Shown here piece by piece: positions 50,716 through 58,042 of a DNA stretch of 64,000 nucleotides. Under the pieces are notes generated by a model that saw only the letters and a program-made list of their open reading frames with translations, searched no databases and had not been told where the DNA came from. Within the stretch, counting starts at the first letter, position 1. Each line of letters starts with the position of its first letter. The DNA is from Lacisediminihabitans sp040549465 (GTDB taxonomy: Bacteria > Actinomycetota > Actinomycetes > Actinomycetales > Microbacteriaceae): the NCBI RefSeq assembly GCF_040549465.1, contig NZ_JBEPTL010000017.1:21812-85811 (forward strand). Reading direction: 5' to 3'. The translations under genes were made by a program, and so were the position numbers.

Positions 50716-51654
50716 ATGACAGACGCAACACCACAGCCCGCCAGTGCCGAGGCGACGAAATACCTGCACGTCATGGATGTCGGTGGCAGTCATGCCAACG
50801 CCGCGCTGGTAGCGATCAAGGGTCAGCACGCCACGATCCTGCGCCGCGAAGATAACCCGCTGGACTCGTCGGGGAACACCGAGCAGATCTTGCAGGCCAT
50901 CACAGCTCCGGCCCTGGCGCTCCAGAGTGACGTCGCCGCATCTGAAGCGACCTGGGCGATCGCGTTGCCTGCGCCCTTCGACTACGAGCGCGGAACCGGA
51001 ACTTTCGAGGGTGTCGGCAAGTTCGGATCCATTGCCGGGGTCGATCTGCGTGGTGCGATCGCCGAGCGCCTCTCCGTCGAGCCTCAGGACGTGCTCTTTC
51101 TCAACGACGCTGACGCGTACGGTATCGGCGAGTGGGCTTTCGGTGGCACCGCTCGCGTCTCGCGTTTGCTCTGCGTCACGCTGGGCACCGGTGTGGGGTC
51201 GGCTTTCCTCGATGACGGGCGAGCCGTGAGTAGTGGACCGCTGGTGCCGCTGGATGGCGAAGCGCACTTTCTCACCTATGCCGGCCTTCCGATCGAAAGA
51301 ACGATGTCGTCGTCGGCGATTACCCTGGCGTACTTCGAGCAGACGGGTCTGCGTGCCGACGTTCGGGAGGTGTGCCAGCGTGCGCGGGAAGGGGACCCCG
51401 TGGCACGGCAGATCCTCAACGAGAGACTGAGTGCCCTGGGTGAGACCCTTGCACCATGGGTGGCGAGCTTCGGCGTCGAAACCCTGGTCGTCGGCGGTTC
51501 GATCTCGCAGTCGTGGGACGTACTCGAGGCACCACTTCGCGCAGGGATAGCCCGTTTCGATGCGGCGACCGCGGATGCTGTCATCCTGCGCCGATCGACC
51601 CTGCTCGATGCGGCGCCTCTCCTGGGTGCGGCGGAATGGGCCAATCGCCGCTGA
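50716..51654 (+). CDS. ROK family protein lacking the zinc motif
   Basis: A 312-residue actin-fold ATPase: HVMDVGGSHANAALVAI (phosphate-1), LFLNDADAYGIGEWAFGG with the catalytic Asp, TLGTGVGSAFLDDG (phosphate-2) and VVGGSISQSWDVL (adenosine). The C-x-C-G-x2-G-C-x-E zinc motif that follows in glucokinase-type ROK proteins is replaced by EAHFLTYAGLPIERTMSSS. It could be a sugar kinase with altered specificity. No helix-turn-helix domain, so not a repressor. Confidence 0.85.
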   Translation: MTDATPQPASAEATKYLHVMDVGGSHANAALVAIKGQHATILRREDNPLDSSGNTEQILQAITAPALALQSDVAASEATWAIALPAPFDYERGTGTFEGVGKFGSIAGVDLRGAIAERLSVEPQDVLFLNDADAYGIGEWAFGGTARVSRLLCVTLGTGVGSAFLDDGRAVSSGPLVPLDGEAHFLTYAGLPIERTMSSSAITLAYFEQTGLRADVREVCQRAREGDPVARQILNERLSALGETLAPWVASFGVETLVVGGSISQSWDVLEAPLRAGIARFDAATADAVILRRSTLLDAAPLLGAAEWANRR

Positions 51655-51680
51655 GGGCTCTGGATCATTAGGCTTGCCCC

Positions 51681-52007
51681 GTGTCAGAGACCAGCGCATC
51701 CGGAATTCTCGAACAGGCCATCCTGCCTGTGAAACCCGGCCAGGAGGCAGACTTCGAGAAGACCTTCGACGAGGCAAGACACATCGTGGCCGGCATGCCG
51801 GGCTTCCGCACCCTGACCCTGTCGCGAGGCATCGAGACGCCGAGCGACTATCTGCTGCTGATCGCGTGGGACACCGTCGAGCACCACGAGCTCGGCTTCC
51901 GGGGATCGCCCGAATACCAGCGGTGGCGGGAGCTGCTGCACCGGTTCTATGAGCCATTCCCGAAGGTCGAGCACTTCGTCGAGGTGGCGAGCGCGCTCCC
52001 GGACTAG
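51681..52007 (+). CDS. ABM/Dabb-like monooxygenase-fold protein
   Basis: A 108-residue ferredoxin-like domain: EQAILPVKPGQEADFEKTFD, MPGFRTLTLSRGIETPSDYL and WDTVEHHELGFRGSPEYQRW. This matches antibiotic-biosynthesis-monooxygenase proteins. GTG start six bases after TAGGCT (51669-51674): leaderless. Its stop overlaps the stop region of the convergent reductase gene by four bases. Function unknown. Confidence 0.85.
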   Translation: MSETSASGILEQAILPVKPGQEADFEKTFDEARHIVAGMPGFRTLTLSRGIETPSDYLLLIAWDTVEHHELGFRGSPEYQRWRELLHRFYEPFPKVEHFVEVASALPD

Positions 52008-52615
52008 CGCACGACGGCTATGTTGAAGACCGGGCTCTTCAACGCGCCGAACGTGGCGAAGAAGAGCAGGAAGTAGTGCTCAGGGGCGCGTGCAGTGCTG
52101 ATGTCGCCGAGATCCAGCTGGTTGTCGGCCGCCCAGCCGAGGTCGCTGAGGAGCGAGCTGACGATGCTCTTCGCTTCGCTGTCATTTCCGGAGAGGAAGA
52201 CGGTTGTGGCCGTCGGGAGTACCGACGGGTTCGTCATCACTGAGGTGTTCAGGGTGTTCAACGACTTCACGACTCGCAGTTCGGGGAAGGCCTCCTGGAT
52301 CCGGCGCGCCACGCTGTCGTTCGGGTAGGCGAGCGAGAGGTCGGGATTTGTTGCGTTCGAGACATCCAGTAGCACGCGGTTGCCGAGAGTCTCGGCTCCG
52401 ATGGACTGGAGTAGGTCGATCGATGCCGTGCCAGGGCCGGCGTTGATCACTACATCCGCCGAGCTCACCGCATCCGTATGGTTGGCCACCGGAGCCACGG
52501 CATCGGTCTTCGTCTCTGGCGCGCGGGAGCCGAAAGTGACGTCATAGCCGACTGCGATCAGTGCGGTTGCCAGCTCTGTGCCGACGGTGCCTGTGCCAAG
52601 AATTGCGATCCTCAT
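52004..52615 (-). CDS. NADPH-dependent F420 reductase-like protein
   Basis: A 203-residue single Rossmann domain: MRIAILGTGTVGTELATALI, GYDVTFGSRAPE, ADVVINAGPGTAS, and VVKSLNTLNTSVM. It resembles the NADP-binding half of NADPH:F420 oxidoreductases and 'NAD(P)-binding' redox partners. GGAGGAACA before the ATG is a strong ribosome-binding site. Divergent from marR, with shared operators, so it is a likely MarR target. Confidence 0.85.
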   Translation of the reverse strand: MRIAILGTGTVGTELATALIAVGYDVTFGSRAPETKTDAVAPVANHTDAVSSADVVINAGPGTASIDLLQSIGAETLGNRVLLDVSNATNPDLSLAYPNDSVARRIQEAFPELRVVKSLNTLNTSVMTNPSVLPTATTVFLSGNDSEAKSIVSSLLSDLGWAADNQLDLGDISTARAPEHYFLLFFATFGALKSPVFNIAVVR

Positions 52616-52622
52616 TGTTCCT

Positions 52623-52678
52623 CCATCTAATTTGAATTTGAACTTCTTGACACTCTACATCTAGTTTGAATTTGAATC
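52623..52678. promoter_or_regulatory. Divergent promoters with two direct-repeat operators
   Basis: Two 18-base repeats, ATCTAATTTGAATTTGAA (52623-52640) and the same with one G (52657-52674), spaced 34 bases. For the leftward reductase, TTGATT (52678-52673) and TAGAGT (52655-52650) are 17 bases apart; for marR, TTGAAC (52636-52641) and TAGTTT (52660-52665) are 18 apart. Each repeat overlaps a -35 or -10 box. The AT-rich sequence contrasts with its surroundings and is typical of MarR operators. Confidence 0.7.
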
Positions 52679-52693
52679 AAGTAGGATGATGCA

Positions 52694-53164
52694 ATGATGG
52701 CAGCACTCACACCGGAAGAGTTCGCGGCCTATTCCGCGCTCGTCGAAGGCTCGACGCTGCTGCAACGTGCCGTCGAGAGAAACCTGCTCGACCAGGCGAA
52801 CATCACCCAGGTGCAGTTCGAGATACTGATGCAGGTCGGCGGTGCACCAGAAGGACTCCGGATGTCGCAGCTCGCCGATCGCCTGATCGTCTCCCGCAGC
52901 GGACTCACCTATCAGGCTGGCCTGCTCGAGAAGGCCGGATTCATCACCCGCCAGCGACACGACCAGGACGAACGTGGCGTGGTGGCGACGATCACTCCCG
53001 CCGGCATCGAACTGCGTGACCGGATCGTGCCCGGCCATCGCGAACTCGTGCACCAGGCGTTCCTCGATGTCGTGACGCCCGCGGAACTCGCCTCGCTCAC
53101 GGCCGCGCTCGGCAGGGTTGCGGCTGGACTGCGGGGGAGTGCGGCTACGCGCGTCGAGCCCTGA
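52694..53164 (+). CDS. MarR family transcriptional regulator
   Basis: A 156-residue winged-helix regulator: LLDQANITQVQFEILMQVGG, EGLRMSQLADRLIVSRSGLT and wing QRHDQDERGVVATITPAGIE (the D-x-R wing motif). Autoregulation and control of the divergent F420-reductase-like gene are suggested by the shared repeats. The 3' end overlaps the convergent sigma-factor gene by 20 bases. ATG 52694; another ATG lies three bases later. Confidence 0.9.
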   Translation: MMAALTPEEFAAYSALVEGSTLLQRAVERNLLDQANITQVQFEILMQVGGAPEGLRMSQLADRLIVSRSGLTYQAGLLEKAGFITRQRHDQDERGVVATITPAGIELRDRIVPGHRELVHQAFLDVVTPAELASLTAALGRVAAGLRGSAATRVEP

Positions 53165-54342
53165 GACGCAGGAACTCGCGGGAGGCGGCGTCGGTAGTGA
53201 GGCTGATCGCCCTGGCGTAGGCCTCGTTGGCGGCATCCGCTCGCCCAAGTCGGCTGAGAAGGTGTGCGCGGGTCGCCCACGCGGGCTGGAAATGGTCGAC
53301 GCCCTCGATCCGATCGAGCACGTCGAGGCCGGCCTCCGTCCCGTCGGTCTCGCCGACCGCGGCGGCGAGGGAGACCAATCCACCGAGCGTCGGGGCGAGT
53401 CGAGCGAGAGCCTCATAGAGCGCGCGGAGCGCTGCATGATCGGTGATGCCGCTGCGCGCCCGATCGCCGTGGACCGACTGGATGGCCGCCTCGATCTGGA
53501 AGCGGCCGATACGTCCGAACGTGTGGGCACGCCTCAGCAGCGTCTCGCCCTTGGCGATCAGGTCGGCGTTCCACAGCGTGGTGTCCTGCTCCTCAAGCGG
53601 TACGAAAGTCTCGGGGGTCCGCGCGGGTGTCCGTGCGATCGACAGGCTGATCAGGGCGGCGAGCCCTAATGCTTCCGGCTCCTCGAGCAGCGTCGCTAGG
53701 GTGACTGCGAGGTAGAGAGCCTCGGCGGAGAGCGACTCGCGCACTGTCGTTCCCGAAACCAGTTGCCAGTCGATGGCGTAGACACCGTAGATCGCCTCCA
53801 GCACCGCGGGCAGACGGCCGGGCATATCGTCACGTGACGGGACCACAAAAGGGATGCGGGCATCCCGAATCCGTCTTTTCGCTCGCACCAGCCGCTGGGC
53901 CATTGCGGGCGCCCGAAGAGCGAATGCCTGGGCGATTTGCTCTGACTCGATGCCGAGAACCGTCTGCAGCATGAGCGGAGTGCGGACGCCAGCCTCGATC
54001 GCCGGGTGAGCGCAGACGAACATGAGCTCGAGCCGTTTATCGGGGATCGCATCAATGTCGACGTCGAACTCACCGACGGCGCTTGATTCCTCCAGCGGTA
54101 TGGACGTGCGATGGGCAGAAGATCGGTAGAGATCCCGCAAGCGGTTGCGAGCCACGGTGAGCAGCCATCCTTCCGGGTTGTGGGGAGTGCCCCTCGTCGG
54201 CCAAGTGGTGAGGGTGCTCTCGAAGGCATCGGCGAGGGCGTCCTCGGCGGCGGCGATGTTACCGGTGGGCGCCGCGAGGAGCGAGCAGTCGTCCGTAGGA
54301 CGCCCGCGCCACCTCGGCGGCGGTCAGATCGTGCTGTTCCAC
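53145..54342 (-). pseudogene. ECF42-type RNA polymerase sigma factor, frameshifted near the N terminus
   Basis: GTG 54342 opens EQHDLTAAEVARASYGRLLA and then stops; the neighbouring frame continues as LLAAPTGNIAAAEDALADAF, NPEGWLLTVARNRLRDLYRS, then region 4 LQTVLGIESEQIAQAFALRA and the long helical C-terminal extension (DUF6596/TPR-like, RIGRFQIEAAIQSVHGDRAR). The register changes near 54280 (net +1 or -2). ECF42 factors carry this extension and are linked to YCII/DGPF proteins, as here. Without the N-terminal sigma-2 helix the rest could start at GTG 54155, but would be inactive. Possibly a sequence error. Confidence 0.75.
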
Positions 54343-54701
54343 TGTCCGTCGCGGAAGACAATCGCCGAGGGGCGGATCTCGATAACGCCGTACTGTGCTC
54401 CCGGACACTTCTCCGCCCAGGCCAGTGCGGCATCCAGGTCGGCGACCTCCACGACGAAGTTGCCCGCGAGCTTCTCCTTGGTGTCGGCGTAGGGGCCATC
54501 CTGGATTTTCAGGCTGCCGTCACGCAGGGTCAGGGTGGTCGAGTTGGCTGACGGTTGGAGGATGTCCGCCGACACCAGAACTCCCGCCGCATCGAGAGAC
54601 TTCGCGTAGAGATCGAAGGCGGCGCGGAACGGCGCCAGGTCCTCCTCGGTGACACCGGCTTCGGTTGCCTCGGCGGAGATGAGAAGAAGTGAGTACTGCA
54701 T
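54324..54701 (-). CDS. YCII/DGPF-domain protein
   Basis: A 125-residue YCII-type ferredoxin-like fold: MQYSLLLISAEATEAGVTEE, SLKIQDGPYADTKEKLAGNF (the D-G-P-Y/F motif) and VVEVADLDAALAWAEKCPGA. DGPF proteins are the conserved partners of ECF42 sigma factors. It overlaps the sigma gene by 19 bases, so the pair is cotranscribed. GGAAGGAA before the ATG is a good ribosome-binding site. Confidence 0.9.
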   Translation of the reverse strand: MQYSLLLISAEATEAGVTEEDLAPFRAAFDLYAKSLDAAGVLVSADILQPSANSTTLTLRDGSLKIQDGPYADTKEKLAGNFVVEVADLDAALAWAEKCPGAQYGVIEIRPSAIVFRDGQWNSTI

Positions 54702-54810
54702 GATGATTCCTTCCGATAGTTGTGCAGGTTACCGGCCAGCCGTTCCGACCGACATACCTGTGACGAATCACCGAAGACACAATCGACAGGTCGGGCGGAA
54801 AATTGTCTGC

Positions 54811-54885
54811 CCTGAACCAATCCGCCCTGAGCCAATCTGCCCTGAACCAATCTGCTCTGAACCAATCTGCTCTGAGCGAATACTC
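54811..54885. repeat. Five 15-bp tandem repeats upstream of the YCII gene
   Basis: Units cctgaaccaatctgc and close variants at 54811-54825, 54826-54840, 54841-54855, 54856-54870 and 54871-54885 (last degenerate). They lie between the divergent YCII and DUF6412 genes, where promoters should be. On the minus strand one frame would read repeated Arg-Ala-Asp-Trp-Phe, but no gene there is supported. Confidence 0.9.
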
Positions 54886-54931
54886 CCGCCGCAGTATGGG
54901 CACTGATCACTCGAGGGGTTAGCGTTGGGCT

Positions 54932-55225
54932 ATGAGCGCGATACAGGAACGGCTGGTCATCTTCACGACCATGCTGCTCGTCGCGCTCGCGGTCGCCCAG
55001 GGCGCCCCGACCAGCGTGCTCGTCGCGAGCATCGCCGTGGTCGCCGTTGCCGGGATTGTAGCTGTGCGGTATGCCGCTCTGGTCGTCGGATCCCGGGAGA
55101 TGACGGTGGGTGCGCGTTCGCACGCCCACCGCGAGGCGCTAAGCGTGATGCCTGCGCCGTCGCATCCGTCCACCGCAGGTCGCCCTCGCACCAGGGCGCC
55201 GTCGCAGTCGATCCTGGCCGCGTAA
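54932..55225 (+). CDS. DUF6412 small membrane protein
   Basis: A 97-residue protein with two hydrophobic helices (RLVIFTTMLLVALAVAQGAP and VLVASIAVVAVAGIVAVRYA) and a His/Arg/Pro-rich tail (GARSHAHREALSVMP). It is the DUF6412 type that typically stands next to a second YidC gene in actinobacteria. ATG six bases after TAGCGT (54920-54925): leaderless. It is followed by yidC 81 bases downstream. Role unknown. Confidence 0.8.
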   Translation: MSAIQERLVIFTTMLLVALAVAQGAPTSVLVASIAVVAVAGIVAVRYAALVVGSREMTVGARSHAHREALSVMPAPSHPSTAGRPRTRAPSQSILAA

Positions 55226-55306
55226 CAGTCTCCACCCCGCGCTTCGGGCGGATGCTGCGTGGCCATTCGGTCACCCACATCCGTTTCGACTGCAAGGACT
55301 ACTGTC

Positions 55307-56086
55307 ATGGACATTTTCGCTTTTCCACCCATCGCCTTCCTCCTCAACGCCGCCTATGCGGTCGTCGAGGGGCTTTCGGCACTGTTCGACCCGATAGCCG
55401 GGGCCGCGAGCGCGGTCATCGCCATCATCGTGCTCACCCTGCTCGTGCGCACGGCACTCATCCCTGTCGGCGCTTCCCAGGTGAAAGCCGAATGGACGCG
55501 CCGCCGACTCGCACCCATGCTGCAAGCTTTGCAGCGCACACACAAGAAGAATCCGCCGCTTCTGCAGCAGAAGACGATGGAGCTGTACAAAGCGGAGAAT
55601 GCGTCGCCGTTCGCCGGGATTCTGCCAGCCCTCGCGCAGGCGCCGGTGCTGTCTCTCGTCTATGCACTCTTCATCCGCACCATTGTCGACGGGCATCCCA
55701 ATGCCCTGCTGAGCGAGCACATGTTCGGCGTTCCGCTCGGCACGTCATTCCTACATCTGGCGTCGACTGGCGGCCTGTGGCCCGGCGGAGCGCTCTACCT
55801 CGTGCTCTTCGCGGTCATGGCCGGTGTGGCCTGGATTTCGCGCCGCATCGCGCTCAACCTCGCCCTGCCTGTTCCGGATGCGGCGGCACCCATGGCCGGT
55901 CTGGGTCGCGCTCTCAGCTGGCTACCCTTCATCACCGTGATCTTCGCGGCGTTCGTGCCACTTGCCGCAGCGCTCTACCTCGTGACGACGACCGCCTGGA
56001 CCCTGGCGGAGCGGATCCTGCTGCGTCGTCGGTACTGGCGGGAGGCGGAGCCGCCGGCGAGCACGCAGGCCGCTGTGGCGAGCTGA
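55307..56086 (+). CDS. yidC: YidC/Oxa1/Alb3-family membrane insertase, accessory copy
   Basis: A 259-residue insertase: helices near 15-35 and 40-60, then the positively charged cytoplasmic hairpin VKAEWTRRRLAPMLQALQRT with KKNPPLLQQKTMELYKAE, then core helices including FAGILPALAQAPVLSLVYAL and ALSWLPFITVIFAAFVPLAA. The conserved Arg in the first core helix is present (LLVRTALIPV). Short and located away from rpmH-rnpA, so it is a paralogue of the housekeeping YidC. ATG 55307 chosen at MDIFAFPP. Confidence 0.88.
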   Translation: MDIFAFPPIAFLLNAAYAVVEGLSALFDPIAGAASAVIAIIVLTLLVRTALIPVGASQVKAEWTRRRLAPMLQALQRTHKKNPPLLQQKTMELYKAENASPFAGILPALAQAPVLSLVYALFIRTIVDGHPNALLSEHMFGVPLGTSFLHLASTGGLWPGGALYLVLFAVMAGVAWISRRIALNLALPVPDAAAPMAGLGRALSWLPFITVIFAAFVPLAAALYLVTTTAWTLAERILLRRRYWREAEPPASTQAAVAS

Positions 56087-56118
56087 CCGGAGCCGGCCGT
56101 CCACCTAGGCTTGGCGCT

Positions 56119-56499
56119 ATGCAGAACCTTGAACCCACGGCGATTGCGGATGCTCTCGAGCAGGTGACCACGCACTGGACTCCTCGCGTGATCGGGCAGG
56201 TCAACGACCAGTACATCAAGGTCGCGAAGCTGCTCGGAGAGCTGGTCTGGCACGCGCACGACGATGAGGACGAGATGTTCCTCGTGATCTATGGCCACCT
56301 GCGCATCCAGTTGGAGGGCGATCGAGAGATCGCGCTCGACCCCGGACAGTTCTTCGTGGTCCCGAAGGGCGTGCAGCATAATCCCGTAGCCGACGCCGAG
56401 GTGGGAATAGTGCTCATCGAGACAGTGACGACCGCCCACACCGGGACTGTGCAGACGGATCGCAGGGTTCCGCTCGAGCGCCAGTTGCCCAAAGACTGA
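56119..56499 (+). CDS. Small cupin-domain protein
   Basis: A 126-residue single-cupin protein: LGELVWHAHDDEDEMFLVIY carries the H-x-H...E metal ligands and DPGQFFVVPKGVQHNPVADA the second motif with His. It may bind a metal and a small organic acid. ATG seven bases after TAGGCT (56106-56111): leaderless. The gene is unrelated to a long alternative frame running through the yidC gene. Confidence 0.88.
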   Translation: MQNLEPTAIADALEQVTTHWTPRVIGQVNDQYIKVAKLLGELVWHAHDDEDEMFLVIYGHLRIQLEGDREIALDPGQFFVVPKGVQHNPVADAEVGIVLIETVTTAHTGTVQTDRRVPLERQLPKD

Positions 56500-56537
56500 C
56501 GAACTTTTCGATCGGTTCAGTTCGCGGGGAGTCCTGG

Positions 56538-56598
56538 TCGCGAGTCGCGAGTCGCGAGTTGTGGTGCTTCCACTAGTCGCGGAACCACCACAACTCGC
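56538..56598. repeat. Triple 7-bp repeat leading into a 13-bp perfect palindrome
   Basis: TCGCGAG is repeated three times at 56538-56558, its last copy running into GCGAGTTGTGGTG (56554-56566), whose exact reverse complement is at 56586-56598. The stem continues inward through one mismatch with TTCC/GGAA to a nine-base loop. It lies between convergent genes (cupin and NYN) and could serve as a bidirectional terminator. Confidence 0.8.
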
Positions 56599-56636
56599 AA
56601 TTGGACAGATCACCTTGTGATCCAGTAGACAGCGCA

Positions 56637-57584
56637 TCAACTGGCGGCGGTGCCCGACTGCCGCAACCTGATGCGGCGCGAACTGCTCGGGCCGCCCTCA
56701 TCCAGCTCCACGAGGCTGTTCCGCGACTTCACGAACTCGGTGAAGGACGTGAAACCGAGGGCTGACTCGTTGAAAGCGGGGTCCATGCGTCGCATCTGGG
56801 TTTTGACCTCTGAGCTCTGCATCCAGTCACTGTCGGTCTTCGCGAGGCCGAGAGTCAGGGCACGCCTGAGCAGGCTCGTGGCTGCCCTGGGGGAGAGCCT
56901 GGTCGGCGCGTTCTTGCTGCCCGGCGCCGTGGTGGTTGCGGGTCGCGTGATCGTGGTTTTTCTTTCCGGCCTCGATGGCGCGCTCTCCTCCTCATCTACC
57001 GCCGCAACCTGCGCTGCATCGCTGATGCCGGGCAGCGCGTCGTAGTCCGCGAACTCGTCGCAGGCTGCGGCGAGGGATTTGCTGGTTGATCCGGCAACTC
57101 CGATGCCGACCACGTAGCGGCCGAGCCGCTTACAGCGCTGGGCGAGCGCGATGTAGTCCGAGTCTCCGGCGACGATCACCACGTGGGTGATGTCATCCAG
57201 CCGGAACAGGTCCTCCACGACATCGACGGCAAGGCGGATGTCCGCGCCGTTCTTCATCTGCTGCGTCGTCGTGAAGAGTTGGGTCAGATCCACGGCACGG
57301 TCGATGAGCTGTTTCTGGTAGCTCGCATTCACTGTGGCCGACCAGTCGGCGTAGGCGCGGCTGATGACGATCGAGCCGAACGACGACGCGAAGTCGAGAA
57401 TCGCTCCGATGTCCACTGTCGCGTCTGTGATCCGGGTGCCGATCGGGCCTTCTGACCTCGAATCGAAATTGCGGGCACGGTCAGTCGTGAACTTCTTGGC
57501 CCCGTGGAGTTGGTTGTAGCGGGAGATGACGATGTTGTCGAAATCGATGTAGACGGCGACGCGGTTGTCGGCGGTATCGGCCAT
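56637..57584 (-). CDS. NYN-domain ribonuclease-like protein with OST-HTH/LOTUS-type C terminus
   Basis: A 315-residue protein. NYN (PIN-like) domain: RVAVYIDFDNIVISRYNQLH with the first Asp pair, LAVDVVEDLF, VIVAGDSDYIALAQRCKRLG with later Asp residues. A Pro/Thr/Ser linker follows and then a helical module LLRRALTLGLAKTDSDWMQS, RRMDPAFNESALGFTSFTEF resembling the OST-HTH/LOTUS RNA-binding fold. It probably cleaves RNA. ATG 57584 follows GAGAGGATC. It is convergent with the cupin gene. Confidence 0.87.
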   Translation of the reverse strand: MADTADNRVAVYIDFDNIVISRYNQLHGAKKFTTDRARNFDSRSEGPIGTRITDATVDIGAILDFASSFGSIVISRAYADWSATVNASYQKQLIDRAVDLTQLFTTTQQMKNGADIRLAVDVVEDLFRLDDITHVVIVAGDSDYIALAQRCKRLGRYVVGIGVAGSTSKSLAAACDEFADYDALPGISDAAQVAAVDEEESAPSRPERKTTITRPATTTAPGSKNAPTRLSPRAATSLLRRALTLGLAKTDSDWMQSSEVKTQMRRMDPAFNESALGFTSFTEFVKSRNSLVELDEGGPSSSRRIRLRQSGTAAS

Positions 57585-57680
57585 GGTGCGTGATCCTCTC
57601 GAGAGAACTGCGTGGCTCAGCTTCCCGCCTCTGGCGGTGAAGCGCAACGTCGCCGCGCGGGCGCGGGTACCATCTGCGGC

Positions 57681-57989
57681 ATGGCTAGGAGTTACCGATT
57701 CACGAGTGAACTCTGGGAGTGGGCGTCACGGGACAACTGGTTCTTCGTATCGCTCTCCGCCGAGGCATCAGAAGAGATCATCGAACTGCCCTTTCCTCCG
57801 CGTGGATTCGGCTCGGTTCCGGTGCGAGCGACTATCGGCTCGACGACATGGAATACGTCGATCTTTCCGGGCAACGATGGTCGCTATACGCTGCCGGTGA
57901 AGAAGGCGGTTCGAACGGCTGAGAGCATCGAGAAAGGCGATCGGGTGGACGTCGAGGTCGAGCTGATTGACCAGATGAGTCTTGATTGA
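57681..57989 (+). CDS. DUF1905 family protein
   Basis: A 102-residue beta-rich protein: YRFTSELWEWASRDNWFFVS, FPPRGFGSVPVRATIGSTTW, SIFPGNDGRYTLPVKKAV and GDRVDVEVELID, the usual DUF1905 pattern. ATG seven bases after TACCAT (57668-57673): leaderless. Function unknown. Its last codons overlap the -35 box of the TetR promoter. Confidence 0.87.
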   Translation: MARSYRFTSELWEWASRDNWFFVSLSAEASEEIIELPFPPRGFGSVPVRATIGSTTWNTSIFPGNDGRYTLPVKKAVRTAESIEKGDRVDVEVELIDQMSLD

Positions 57990-58034
57990 AGTCACTTCGC
58001 AATGTATTCTGAATATGTTCAACGAACATGTTCA
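57982..58034 (+). promoter_or_regulatory. tetR promoter with tandem palindromic operator
   Basis: TTGATT at 57982-57987 and TATTCT at 58005-58010 are 17 bases apart. Directly downstream are two overlapping-phase sites, TGAATATGTTCA (58010-58021) and CGAACATGTTCA (58023-58034), both near-palindromes of consensus TGAACATGTTCA; GAACATGTTC at 58024-58033 is perfect. This fits autorepression by blocking transcription start. Confidence 0.75.
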
Positions 58035-58042
58035 GGAAAATC

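Noticed and set aside
54925..56499. 524-residue frame spanning DUF6412, yidC and cupin genes
   Set aside because: Only its last 126 codons (the cupin from ATG 56119) are a real gene; the rest is an Arg/His/Ala-rich alternative frame of genes with clear families.
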